Shown in pieces: positions 50,843-61,814 of a stretch of DNA of 64,000 bases. The notes beneath the pieces were generated by a model. The model made no database searches and was not told where the DNA came from. It worked only from the letters and a program-made list of their open reading frames with translations. The DNA comes from Brachynemurus nebulosus. Taxonomy: Eukaryota; Arthropoda; Insecta; Neuroptera; Myrmeleontidae. Each line of letters begins with the position of its first letter. The first letter of the stretch is position 1. The stretch is taken from assembly GCA_035578155.1 (NCBI GenBank), contig JAPWDM010000044.1, positions 694,501-758,500 on the forward strand. The letters are read 5' to 3'. Both the position numbers and the translations under genes were made by a program.

Positions 50843-51826
50843 GTGCATGATTTTGGGCATCCTTTCATAAGAAAGACCAGAAAAATAGTACAAAATGAAT
50901 TTTTCTGGCCCGGTATGTCCAAAATGACCAATAATATTGTTAAATCATGCGATAAATGTCAGAGAAACAAAATTACTAAACACAACGTGGCACAGTTAAA
51001 ACCCATAATTGAACCAGATGATAAATTTTCATCAATCCATCTGGACATAATTGGACCTCTGCCAATTTGTAATGATTACAAATTTGTTCTATCAATCGCT
51101 GATAGATTTTCTAGGTGGGTTGAAGTTATTCCTTTAAAGGATAGTTACGCTTCAACTATAATTAAAAGTATTGTCGATGCATGGATTAGTCGTTATGGTA
51201 TACCGACGTCCATCACAACTGACAGAGGTAGTCAATTTTTAAGTTCCGAATGGAAACAATTTGTTAATAAATTTTTAATCAAACATATTTTAACTACTAG
51301 TTACCATCCACAAAGTAATGGAATGGTAGAAAGATTTAATAAAACTTTGAAACAATCAATGAAGTGCTGTTTCAAAGATAATAATTGGCTTGAAGTTCTT
51401 CCTTGGGTGTTATTACACTTGAGAACTTCAGTACGAGAAGATATAAAAACTTCTCCTTCACAAATTTTATACGGTAATCCATTAAAGTTATCATACCAAT
51501 TAATATCATATTGTAACTCAAATGATAATAAATTGAGTAAATATGATTTTGCGAATGCTTTATCAAATAGCATTCAAAATACAAAATATTTCTTTACGAA
51601 ATTTTATAAAAATAAAAGTTTCGTAGATGCGAATCTATCGTCTGCCAAATTTGTATATATTAGCGACGATAGAGTTAAATCTTCACTGGCTCCTAATTAT
51701 TTGGGACTCTTTGAAGTAATTGATAGGGGAGATAAATATTTTAAGCTTACAAGGAGACTGCACAGCCTTGGGGTCGGCGATTTGGCTGAAATTTTTTTTG
51801 GTGATAGAGTACACTTAATATGTTAA
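50843..51826 (+). pseudogene. Integrase of element C
   Basis: The zinc motif is complete (H2, H6, C36, C39 of this frame; HDFGHP and CDKC). The triad is D68 (HLDIIGP), D127 (TTDRGSQF) and E163 (MVERFNK), with exactly 35 residues between D127 and E163. The C-terminus is VYISDDRVKSSLAPNYLGLF and ends at 51826. The domain itself is open; upstream frameshifts prevent a full Pol. The last ~75 bp are copied inverted at 52838-52912. Confidence 0.8.
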
Positions 51827-52912
51827 TATATTAAAATAATAGCGTGCACTACTCAGAAAAACTTGTAAAAAAAATAATTAAAAAATTTCAACGCAGCTGG
51901 TGTAGTAAATATACTTGAAAAGGAATATTGTACATAACAGTCCTATTGGTCTAGTGCAATTGGCGTTTGACTGGTAATACAATGGTCATGTGTTCGCAAC
52001 CGACTCTGTTCAACAAAACTTTTTTGTTAATTTTTTTTTTTTTTTTAATATTAATGAATGTCTTCTTTATTTATAAAACATCTTATTTAAAATATGTATT
52101 TGTAATAAATCTTTAAATAGGTAAATCTGTAAATAGGTAAGATAAAATAAAATAAAATATAAAACTTTTAACGTAACATTTATTTAATTGTAAATTATAT
52201 TATTATTCTCTACACACAAGACCCAGAGTGATAGTTGCCATAAAAACATACAAAACAATAATTTTTATTACAATTTACACACCATATGAATGCATGTCTT
52301 TTACAATTACAGGGTGTCTGTAAGACATCTAGTGAAAAACATATTTGATTAACGTTCATGAAAATGTTCCTTTCATGAAATAATTTTGACGCATATCAGA
52401 CAAAATTATTGTTTTGTATGTTTTTGACTATCACTCTGGGTCTTGTGTGTAAAGTATAATAATAATTTACAGTTAAATAAATGTTACTTTAAAAGTTTTA
52501 TAATTAATTTTATTTTATCCTACCTATTTACAGATTTACCTATTTAAAAATTTGTTACAAATACATATTTTAAATAAGATGTTTTATAAATAAAGAAGAC
52601 ATTCATTAATATTAAAAAAAAAAAATTAACAAAAAAGTTTTGTTGAACAGAGTCGGTTGCGAACACATGACCATTGTGTTACCAGTCTAACGCCAATTGC
52701 ACTAGACCAATAGGACTGTTATGTACACTATTCCTTTTCAAGTATATTAACTACACCAGCTGCGTTGAAATTTTTCAGTTATTTTTTTTACAAGTTTTTC
52801 TGAGTAGTGCGCGCTATTATTTTAATATATTAACATATTAAGTGTACTCTATCACCAAAAAAAATTTCAGCCAAATCGCCGACCCCAAGGCTGTACACTC
52901 TCCTTGTTAAAA
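51749..52912. repeat. Inverted duplication inside element C
   Basis: 51749-52262 recurs as reverse complement at about 52399-52912, with a ~135-bp loop. The right arm includes the copied 3' end of the integrase frame (AGTGTACTCTATCACCAAAA). The arms differ by several small indels and substitutions, so the event is old compared with the 9.7-kb element. Confidence 0.85.
51939..52015 (+). other. tRNA-like (SINE head) sequence, also inverted at 52640-52718
   Basis: TTGGTCTAGTGCAATTGGC resembles a D-arm/A box, GACTGGTAAT an anticodon loop with GGT (Thr-like), and ATGTGTTCGCAACC a degenerate B box (GGTTCGAnTCC). A poly-T/A-rich tail follows. Pairing of the stems is poor, so it is a tRNA-derived relic at best. 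Confidence 0.3.
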
Positions 52913-53403
52913 TAAATAACAGATTGGATAATGTATCGATCGATCGATTAAAAACGGCATATGTGATTTAATTTTGTGTAATGTTTAATTACATAAAAGC
53001 TTGTAAATATTTATCTGTACATATAAAATAATTCTGTAAATATTTTAGTGTACATATTTTGTTGGGATTGTTTTCTGCCGTTGTTTTGTTTTGTTACAGG
53101 TTCGGATATCTACTTTCTGGAAAAAGAAAAAACATCCGAATCATGGGATACGTAAAGTGGGACATTTTACATATATGCATATATGTATATTTAATTTTCT
53201 ATATAATTATGTACATATATTTTTTTTCTTTCATATTTAATTCAATATTTGCATGAATTGTAATTATTTAGCATTGTATTTTGGGGAGTTTTTATGTATT
53301 CAGGATACAGTTAAAGTTGTTTAATGGAAACTTTTCTCCTCAAAAGGAATTTTTTTTTTAATTGTTCGTCGGAAAATTTAATTTTTTTGCGATCGGAGGC
53401 GTA
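52913..53403 (+). other. 3' non-coding region of element C
   Basis: No gene. The purine-rich GATCGGAGGCG just before 53404 is the candidate polypurine tract. Confidence 0.5.
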
Positions 53404-53617
53404 TGTACCGGGCACAAGATTGCCGTGAAAATGTAAATTTCTTAATTTTGTAAATTCATACAGATTTCCGTGTGAAATATGAAAATTAAAATTATAACTA
53501 TTGAATCAGTTTTCCTAGCAACTAAAATAATAACATAAAATCAGTCTAATACTGAATTTCAAAAGAGAAACTTATTTTTTATTTCTCAAGAAATTATTCG
53601 AAAGCGGTATTGTGATA
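53404..53617 (+). repeat. 3' LTR of element C
   Basis: 214 bp, starting TGTACCGGGCACAAGATTGC and ending TATTGTGATA, followed by the TCTGG target duplicate. Confidence 0.9.
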
Positions 53618-53622
53618 TCTGG

Positions 53623-55808
53623 TAGTGTGAGTAGAAGTATTGCTAGATGTTTCGTTATTGTGTGCTTCTATTTGTACTCTAGAAAGGGCATCAGCGTTCG
53701 TATTTGCACGGCTTGATTTGTGGATGATTGAGTAATCATACTCCTCAAGCTTAAGACGCCATCTAACGAGTTTACTGTTTGGCTCCTTTAGAGACATTAG
53801 CCAAGTTAACGGTTTATGATCCGTTATAATTTTGAACTTTCGTCCAAATAAGTAGGGTCGAAAGTAATTAACCGCCCAAACAATAGCAAGAAGTTCCTTC
53901 TCCATCGTGGAGTTGTTTTGTTCAGTTTTCGTTAAAGTCCGACTGGCGTAACAGACTGGTTTGTTTTGTCCGACTGGTCCTTGGGACAATATGGCACCTA
54001 ATGCAATATTGCTTGCGTCAGTAGTCAAATTGGAAGGCCTAGAAAAGTCTGGATATTCTAAAATTGATTCGTCCGTCAAGAGTTGCTTACACGTTTCAAA
54101 ACAATTGATATATTCAGATGTTAATTTTACTGTTTCACCTTTCCTTAAGCACTGTGTCATGGGCTTTGTGAGTCGAGCAAAGTCTTTAATGAACTTCCGA
54201 TAATAACCAAGTAATCCCAAAGAGTTTTTTTATTTCTTTTTGTCTCTTTGGTATTGGAAAATTCATTATAGCTTTAATCTTATCAGGGTTCGGTCGTATA
54301 CCCTTGTCAGATACAATATGCCAAGAAAAGCTACTTCTTTGTGTAAGAATTCGCTTTTGTCCAACTGAACTGTAAGATTAGCTCCTTTAAATTTTTCAAA
54401 GACCTTTTGAAGATTTACAATGTGCTCTTGAAGGGAAGTTGAATAGACAATAATGTCATCCATATATACAAGACACACTGACCCTTGGAGCTCTCGGACA
54501 ACATTGTCCATTACCTTTTAAAAGGTAGCTGGAGCATTTTTTAACCCGAATGGCATCCAGACATACTCATAATGGCCACTGTCTACAGAAAATGCTGTCT
54601 TCTGAATATCGTTTTTATTAACTTCGATTTGATGAAAACCACTCGCCAAATCAAGTGTTAAATACATGTTTTTCCCTAATTTGTCAAGTATTTCTGTTAT
54701 GTTCGGTAAGGGATATCTATCGTCTTTTGTCTTTTCATTCAATTTCCGATAGTCCACTACAAGTCTTCAATTTTGTTTTCCACTGGCATCTTTCTTTTTT
54801 GGAACAATCCAAATAGGAAAAGACCAGGGAGAATAATTGGGACGAATGATTTTTTGTTTTAATAAGTCGCTTATTTGTCGCCTAACTTCGTCTTTGTGGA
54901 TGTGAGGATATCTATATGACTTGGTGTAAATAGGAATATCGTCTTTTGTCGTTATTTTGTGTTTTATTTCGTTCGTAAATGTTAAATCTGTTCCTTCCTT
55001 GTAAAAAATGTCTTCAACTGATTACATAATTTAATTATAGCCCTACGTTCTTCATTATTGAGATGATCTACTCTGATTTGTGATGTAATATGTGATGTAA
55101 TATCGTTTGGTATTTGATTTGATTGAGATGATATATTAAAACTATTAAATTCAATAAATTCTATAAGAGGTTGGACTTTAATGGGTTGATTAATAAAGAA
55201 TGTTTGTGTATTGTTAGAGGTATTAGTTACTTCAAGCTGACTATGCCAATCTACAGCTAAGTAAATGCCTTCACTTATAATAAATGTATCGTTAATTTTA
55301 AATTGTTTTACATAAATGTCTCCGCTTTTTACGTCAACAGGTAATTTTATTATTTGTTTGGTGAGGCCAGGGATTTGGAAATGTGTAGATTTGTAATTTG
55401 GTTTAAACAAAAGAGGAATACATGCATTTGGTGTCTCTAATACTTTATCTTTTAAATTCACTTTAGCTTCCAAATTAGTCAAAATATCTAAACCAATGAG
55501 TCCGTCAAAATAATTGTGAAATTTAAACAATAAAAACTTTGAAATGCCTGGTGTATTAAATTCAATAAAATTTGGAATGGATTTTTGTGCGTCAATTTTG
55601 TGTTCATTTAAAACATATGTAATTATGGTTGGTTCAATTTTTTCTCTATCATGTGGATCTATAAATTCAGGGTTCAAAAAGGATGAACATGCACCGGTAT
55701 CAATCAAAAATTTTAGGAGACGTCCGAAAGGTGAGGAAATGTAGATGTAGGGTAGAATATTACCGTGTTTGTTAATATCTAGGTAGTCGAGTTGCTCGAG
55801 GCACCCTT
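53623..55808 (-). pseudogene. Protease, RT and RNase H of element B
   Basis: Protease: FLIDTGACSSFLNPEF and GLIGLDILTNLEAKVNLKD (frame 55707-54982). [18 protein letters not shown] and [12 protein letters not shown] (54757-54518), then VYMDDIIVYS (54511-54266) after a one-codon stop. RNase H: LTTDASNIALGAIL, YASRTL, MEKELLAIVWAV and TDHKPLTWL (54220 on), running into the linker cut by element C. Frameshifts near 54980, 54515 and 54240. In intact relatives this is one Gag-Pol product made by -1 frameshifting. Confidence 0.8.
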
Positions 55809-56700
55809 CTAAAAATTTTCGTCTATTTCTTGTGTAACTATATTGTCATCGCCCTGATTTTCGTCAATATAGTATTGGTCTAATTGGGGTTCGTAATTCT
55901 GTGATTGATAGTAATCGTCGTAATATTGATTGTTACTTTCGTCTAGGTAGTAATCGTTATTGTTAGCATTACTAGTAGATGGTTGGTCTACATTGTGAAT
56001 CTCTTTACTAGTAAAATTGGGAGGCCCGGTAGATTTGAAAAAGTTATTTTGATTTTTATTAAAATGTTGCCGTGTATTGCCTGAACCTATATCCATTGGT
56101 TATAGATACTAATTAGCTCTAATAAATTGAGGTGGCCTAGATGGATCTGGTGAAGCAAAACGTGGTTGTATATAATTTAGTTGTGTATAAGATTGTCTGA
56201 ATGGGTTTTGAGGTGTTACATGTGGTTGAAATTGTGGGCGTGGTGTAAAGGATGGACGTGCGAGTGTATGATATGAATTAGGTGGAATAATTGATCTGGA
56301 CATCATTATTGGCTGTACTGGTTTCTTAAATTGTAAATTTTGTGTTAAATTATTTGATTTTATGTAGTAACAATTCTGTTCTTTGATGCAATATGAGAAT
56401 GCGTCCATAAGAGTTTTAGGTTGCATAGATCGTATTGTCGAACCTAATGGTTCCCGTAATCCAGAGAGGAATATGTTTAAACACATGCCACCATACAGTA
56501 ACTGTTTTGCCCTAATTACTTCTTGATTTGTCTCGTGAATTTTTATGTAGTTCGTTATTGTTGAGAATATTTCAGTGTTTTGCTATAGAATATTTCAACT
56601 GTGTCTGTGGATTGTTGTTTTAAATAATGAAGGTCTCTAATAAGTGATGTTTCATTTCTTTTGTCGCTATAGTGGGTTATTAAATTTTGTTTAATTTTAT
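55809..56700 (-). pseudogene. gag of element B, copy 2 (5' part missing)
   Basis: It begins inside gag at about 56700 (KIKQNLITHYSDKRNE), where it is fused to the transposase relic. It contains the LFLSG-like NIFLSGLREPLGSTIRSMQP segment, a Pro/Arg-rich region and the MDIGSGNTRQHFNKN...acidic Tyr/Asp-rich C-terminus. Stops TAG and TAA before MDIGSG and a frameshift before GGMCLNIFL are shared with copy 1. It ends DENF at 55809. Confidence 0.75.
55812..55818 (-). promoter_or_regulatory. -1 ribosomal frameshift heptamer, copy 2
   Basis: AAATTTT in the minus-strand gag frame (GA[A AAT TTT] TAG), immediately before the gag stop. Slipping -1 continues into the protease frame (FLEGCLEQLDYLD). This fits the X-XXY-YYZ rule and the gag-pol junction of errantiviruses. 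Confidence 0.7.
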
Positions 56701-58752
56701 TGTTGAGCCACTTAAGTAATTGCGCTCCCACGTCCACTTTAAGCATTTTGAAAATGCTGATTTAAAAAATCACACACTGATCTATAATAATGTCCAAGTG
56801 CTCCATCGAATTTAAACCAGACTATATTGTTTTCACAATTTACCACAGCTTCGATGTTGTATCGATCCTATAATATTGTCGTCCAAAATTCATGTCCATA
56901 TATTCAGCTGTTGTCAATACTGCATGTGACAATCTACATAAACATGGGTTTTCAGTTTCCCAATACCTGTAGTTTTGGGAATTGGGATATTGTTGCAAAG
57001 TAAGTGTACATACATTGGTAAAATACAAAAAATTTCAAAAAATCAGGATCTAGATTCAGTGGCGACGCGTGAAATTATTACTTGGGGAGACAGTCTTTTT
57101 TTACCATAATATTTTTAAATAGACTTATTTTGTATCTATTTTTATTATCTGTAGTCTTTCTCAGCCTTATTAAAGTGTTTTTCTATAACAGACCTTCTGA
57201 CTCCGCACTTTGATTGTAAAATAAAAATGTCGAAATTTTTGACCAGCCATTGGTGCCTACTGCGCTAAAAGATATTAAAATTTTTGTTTTGTTTTGCGGT
57301 TAATCTGAATTAAAGGTCTTCAAAAAATTTAAAATTTTAAAATAAGTAGTTCTGAAATTAGTCCCTTAGATATATTGTAGTTTTTAAATTAGATTCATAT
57401 TTTATTATTTCTAAAGAAAAAAGGGAAAAAATTCAAACTTTTAATGTAACAAACTTAAACAGACAGTAAAGAAAAACCAATTGAAAATAAATACAAATTT
57501 TATTCAAAGGTTCCAATATTTAAATAATAAACAACAAAATCTAAAATTAATTAAAAAATATAAAAAAACTGAACTGAACCAACTAGCAATTAACTAACAA
57601 AAATATTTGAATTTTATGTAACAATATAGACTATAGACATTATAGACTGTTGGTATGTGTACGTATATACCAGTAACCAAAGCCATACGTCGCGTAGCAT
57701 ACGTATTGTACTCGAGACAACCATTGTAGTGTCTACCTTGGCACTGCATAGAAATAGATATTGAATTATTGTTTCAGTTTTTTTATTATTATTTAAAAAG
57801 TACTGAATATATTTTGATAATTTTTGCACTATTAAGAAGAATACTACATTTTACATATAGATAAGAAAAAATTATTCCAAAATCTTTCTTAGTTTTTGAG
57901 TAATAATGATGTAAAAATATTGGAGAATACTACATACATGTAGAATGTGTGTGTGTGAATGTGTAAATGGGTACTTGTCACACATACATGCAGACTCAGG
58001 ATAAACAAAAATAAAAATGTCTTTTGCATTTAAATATATATTTGTACCGTGCTTGTAACTTACCTATCTTCATTCTATGTGACCACAGAGGCTCATATTT
58101 TTCAGGTTATATGTATATATTATTGTATATGGATGTAAACGTATATATATTTTATATTCATATATACGTTTTATTTGAAAATGTGAATGTATTGAAAATG
58201 GCCAATATTATAAAACGTAATTATTTTAAATTTTCTAGAGGATTTTAAATTTTATGAAATTGATTTTTTTGGGGAGAAACTGTCTCCCTTGTCTACTCCT
58301 ACGCGTCGCCACTGTCTAGATTTGAGTTGTTCATCATTATTTTGCGAAATTCGTTTCTCACATCCGAATCTTCAGGGAAAATTCATGCAAATGTTTATAC
58401 TTGTATGGAGTAAATTTGCATTTTTCAAAATTCTATGTACATTCGTATGGCTAATATTTTTTTCTTTAGCAACTGTTCTGATGCTTGCATTGGGATTTAG
58501 ATTAAAATCAGCTAAAACATCCATCTCCAAATCTTCTTTAATGTTTCTTGGATTATTTTGTGATCTTAAACAAGCACTATTTACACAACTCGTGATACGA
58601 AATTGATTTACAATGTGCTTTATAGTACTTATACTGGGGACTTGTCTATTTTCGTAAAACACACTAAATAATTCACGTGTTTCACGATAACTATTGCCTG
58701 CCAAACATCATGAGACAAGCTGAATTTTTTCTTCGGTAGCATAATGAACCAT
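56701..58752 (-). pseudogene. DUF4817-type (mariner-like) transposase relic
   Basis: It starts MVHYATEEKIQLVS, a stop, then CLAGNSYRETRELFSVFYEN, STIKHIVNQFR and NASIRTVAKEKNISHTNVHR: the tandem helix-turn-helix DNA-binding region of the insect DUF4817/mariner-like family. A hAT element splits it at 57057-58314. Downstream, VWFKFDGALGHYYRSVCDFL resembles the W-F-Q-Q-D-G-A-x-x-H DDE segment, with the catalytic region degraded. The 3' end is lost at the junction with gag copy 2. Confidence 0.65.
57057..58314. mobile_element. 1.26-kb hAT element with CAGTGGCGACGCGT ends
   Basis: Target duplication TCTAGATT at 57049-57056 and 58315-58322. Terminal repeats CAGTGGCGACGCGT are perfect, and GGGGAGACAGT/ACTGTCTCCC lie just inside. 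It has no transposase frame, so it is non-autonomous. It is inserted in the DUF4817 relic and is thus the youngest layer here. Confidence 0.85.
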
Positions 58753-58821
58753 AATTTGTAATTCTAGCTTTCTTCTTTTTCTTGAAAGAGTATTATTGAT
58801 CAAAAAGTGTCGGAGCCCGGG

Positions 58822-59010
58822 AAAAAATACTCATATCTGATCATATATGATCATGTATCAACACTCAGATCTGATCAGATCCCGAAAATGGCGCTATCTG
58901 ATCATGCATGATCATGTATGACCATGCATGATCATATATGATCAGATAGGGCCATTTTCGGGATCTGATCAGGTCTGAGCGTTTATACATGATCATATAT
59001 GAGTATTTTT
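58822..59010. repeat. TGATCA-rich palindrome
   Basis: AAAAAATACTCATATCTGAT at the left is answered by ATATATGAGTATTTTT at the right, and CCCGAAAATGGCGCTATCTG by AGATAGGGCCATTTTCGGG. I count nine TGATCA hexamers, several in TGATCATATATGATCA. Centre near 58917. No coding potential. Confidence 0.8.
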
Positions 59011-59097
59011 CCTGAGTAAGCTAGTATGTATATGAATAAAAGCAAATAATTTTTTAATTAATTAATTTATTTTTTCATTTATTAACTTTATTATTAT

Positions 59098-59250
59098 TAA
59101 CTCTTTAAATGATTAAGACGAGTTAACTCGTCCTGCAATATGGCGGCTTAAAATGCTGTGGTATGTATATATTCACTGGTACAGGTGCCGCCATCTGTGA
59201 CAGATTTTCCGAAATACGGTATAATTCTAAATAATGTTCAATTTTATCTA
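59098..59250. repeat. Dispersed ~145-bp repeat (copy 2, inverted)
   Basis: Reverse complement of 11939-12080. It ends exactly where gag/pro copy 1 begins. Confidence 0.8.
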
Positions 59251-59723
59251 AACAGGTAATTTTATTATTTGTTTGGTGAGGCCAGGGATTTGGAAATGTG
59301 TAGATTTGTAATTTGGTTTAAACAAAAGAGGAATACATGCATTTGGTGTCTCTAATACTTTATCTTTTAAATTCACTTTAGCTTCCAAATTAGTCAAAAT
59401 ATCTAAACCAATGAGTCCGTCAAAATAATTGTGAAATTTAAACAATAAAAACTTTGAAATGCCTGGTGTATTAAATTCAATAAAATTTGGAATGGATTTT
59501 TGTGCGTCAATTTTGTGTTCATTTAAAACATATGTAATTATGGTTGGTTCAATTTTTTCTCTATCATGTGGATCTATAAATTCAGGGTTCAAAAAGGATG
59601 AACATGCACCGGTATCAATCAAAAATTTTAGGAGACGTCCGAAAGGTGAGGAAATGTAGATGTAGGGTAGAATATTACCGTGTTTGTTAATATCTAGGTA
59701 GTCGAGTTGCTCGAGGCACCCTT
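59251..59723 (-). pseudogene. Truncated protease of element B, copy 1
   Basis: Carries FLIDTGACSSFLNPEF and the region to PGLTKQIIKLPV, identical to the other copy, then stops at the 59250 junction with foreign DNA. No RT follows. Confidence 0.75.
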
Positions 59724-61162
59724 CTAAAAATTTTCGTCTATTTCTTGTGTAACTATATTGTCATCGCCCTGATTTTCGTCAATATAGTATTGGTCTAATT
59801 GGGGTTCGTAATTCTGTGATTGATAGTAATCGTCGTAATATTGATTGTTACTTTCGTCTAGGTAGTAATCGTTATTGTTAGCATTACTAGTAGATGGTTG
59901 GTCTACATTGTGAATCTCTTTACTAGTAAAATTGGGAGGCCCGGTAGATTTGAAAAAGTTATTTTGATTTTTATTAAAATGTTGCCGTGTATTGCCTGAA
60001 CCTATATCCATTGGTTATAGATACTAATTAGCTCTAATAAATTGAGGTGGCCTAGATGGATCTGGTGAAGCAAAACGTGGTTGTATATAATTTAGTTGTG
60101 TATAAGATTGTCTGAATGGGTTTTGAGGTGTTACATGTGGTTGAAATTGTGGGCGTGGTGTAAAGGATGGACGTGCGAGTGTATGATATGAATTAGGTGG
60201 AATAATTGATCTGGACATCATTATTGGCTGTACTGGTTTCTTAAATTGTAAATTTTGTGTTAAATTATTTGATTTTATGTAGTAACAATTCTGTTCTTTG
60301 ATGCAATATGAGAATGCGTCCATAAGAGTTTTAGGTTGCATAGATCGTATTGTCGAACCTAATGGTTCCCGTAATCCAGAGAGGAATATGTTTAAACACA
60401 TGCCACCATACAGTAACTGTTTTGCCCTAATTACTTCTTGATTTGTCTCGTGAATTTTTATGTAGTTCGTTATTGTTGAGAATATTTCAGTGTTTTGCTA
60501 TAGAATATTTCAACTGTGTCTGTGGATTGTTGTTTTAAATAATGAAGGTCTCTAATAAGTGATGTTTCATTTCTTTTGTCGCTATAGTGGGTTATTAAAT
60601 TTTGTTTAATTTTTTCCCAAACAATTGGTATCCCATATACTTTGAGAACCTCATTTGCTTGGTCAGCTTGGCTTAATAAAATTTTGCCGTAAGGGCTATT
60701 TATTACTGCGGGTGATAATAAAGTAATAACCTCCTGTACGTTGTTAGTAAAGTCATAGAGAGTTTTTGGATTTCCATCGAATTTTGACAAATTCTTTATA
60801 GCGTCTGGTATTTTTAAATTAGCAATAATGTCAGCAGGTGTAATTGTCTGCTCAGTCACTATTGTACTTTTGGTATTTTCGTTAACAACTAAATTACTTA
60901 AACTATCAGCTAAATTATTTGTATTAGTATTTGAAAAATTTGTGTTTAAATCAATATTTAATTCGTTAGGTAAATCAATATTTAATTCAATAGTACTTAA
61001 ACTAATAGGTTTAAAAAGTTGATCCTACTCTGTATTCTGCAGCGAATCAGAATCAATAATAGCCAGACTGTTTTCCCCGTAAGCCGCGGTGTTTTGAGAA
61101 GTGTCCCGATTATAAGGAGTTGAACCAAAGGATAGCAGTTTATTTTTGAGAGGATTTGGCAT
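59724..61162 (-). pseudogene. gag of element B, copy 1
   Basis: The likely start is ATG at 61162 (MPNPLKNKLL), 170 bp after the primer site. An in-frame TAG at 61025-61027 interrupts it. The frame continues through KPISLSTIELNIDLPNELNI and IPDAIKNLSKFDGNPKTLYD (matrix/capsid), shifts frame after LKYSQQ at about 60470, and goes on with GGMCLNIFLSGLREP. It meets TAG (60024) and TAA (60015-60017), then MDIGSGNTRQHFNKN to DENF. Particle-core protein; not functional as written. Confidence 0.8.
59727..59733 (-). promoter_or_regulatory. -1 ribosomal frameshift heptamer, copy 1
   Basis: Same A-AAT-TTT heptamer and adjacent TAG as at 55812-55818. Confidence 0.7.
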
Positions 61163-61332
61163 GAAAATGAATGAGCGAAAATTACATAAGATTGACTTAC
61201 ATGAACCATAAGTTGAGCATTTCCAGTGATAAACCGTCACGGATACTCAGCAAGATCCAGGAAGTTGTAGATTCGCCTTGATCCAAACGTTTGAAAACGA
61301 CCAGAAATCTGTGATCCAGTTGCTCAAAAATT

Positions 61333-61350
61333 ATCGTACCGATCGCGCCA
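61333..61350 (-). promoter_or_regulatory. Primer-binding site of element B (tRNA-Ser type)
   Basis: TGGCGCGATCGGTACGAT on the minus strand, directly after the LTR. It is close to the TGGCGCAGTCGGTAGGAT primer site of several errantiviruses, complementary to a tRNA-Ser 3' end. Confidence 0.75.
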
Positions 61351-61814
61351 GTTAAATTACACGTTTCGCGTTATTTATTAAAAAAAATTTATTTTCTTTT
61401 GTTACAATAATAATATTACAATAATTTGCTTTTAGAAAAACTCGGAGATAGTTCTTGTATCAAATCGAGACTAAAGCTAATCTTTAGTTGTGATGACAAC
61501 TATCTATATGTTTTTTGAGAAGCTAACTATCCGTTAAATTTGACTATTTCAGAGTTGTTGTTACAATTTGCTTATTTAGTATAAAAATAGAGATACATAT
61601 TAAAATTGATAATAATAATTAGAACAATAAGTATTATAAGCTGTGATTTGCTTAATAAGTCTTTTCACACGCTCAGTGTGTTTGTATATCGTCAACAATA
61701 TTATGAGGAAATGAACTTGATACTGTATTTAAAGAATTGCATTATAAGCTTTTTCGCACGTTACAATATTAGATAGTGTTTATATGTTAAATACTATAGT
61801 AAGTATACATAACT
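61351..61814 (-). repeat. 5' LTR of element B
   Basis: About 460 bp, starting AGTTATGTATACTTACTATA and ending ACGCGAAACGTGTAATTTAAC just before the primer site. Nearly identical to 44377-44825 apart from a few substitutions and small indels. Confidence 0.9.

Larger units (their letters stand above)
47727..53617 (+). mobile_element. CsRn1-type Ty3/gypsy retrotransposon C
   Basis: It is flanked by the 5-bp target duplication TCTGG (47722-47726 and 53618-53622). LTRs of about 215 bp start TGTACCGGGC and end TATTGTGATA. The primer site resembles tRNA-Trp, and the Gag has the ARRCIKPCCW zinc remnant; both are marks of the CsRn1 lineage. Order: gag, protease, RT, RNase H, integrase; no env. The genes have several frameshifts. 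It carries an unusual 1.16-kb inverted duplication (51749-52912). It lies in element B in the opposite orientation. Confidence 0.9.
55336..56700 (-). repeat. 1.37-kb direct duplication, copy 2
   Basis: Matches 59251-60615 at a constant offset of 3915 with, as far as I can read, identical sequence and identical disabling mutations. Confidence 0.9.
59251..60615 (-). repeat. 1.37-kb direct duplication, copy 1
   Basis: Same as 55336-56700 (offset 3915). Homology ends at about 60615, where gag copy 1 continues with its normal upstream sequence. Confidence 0.9.
44377..61814 (-). mobile_element. Errantivirus-like LTR retrotransposon B with nested insertions
   Basis: Minus-strand order: 5' LTR (61814-61351), tRNA-Ser-type primer site, gag, pro, RT-RNase H, integrase, env, polypurine tract, 3' LTR (44825-44377). 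Element C interrupts pol at 47727-53617, and a 3915-bp rearrangement (56701-60615) interrupts gag/pro. Subtracting C with its target duplication (5896 bp) and the 3915 bp leaves about 7.6 kb, the normal errantivirus size. The RNase H-integrase linker reads through the C insertion site when aligned with element A (TxHSAxEDxTSLIRISEN), proving that the two halves belong together. Confidence 0.9.

Noticed and set aside
51939..52015. Functional tRNA-Thr gene
   Set aside because: A/B-box-like words are present, but the acceptor, D and anticodon stems do not pair properly.
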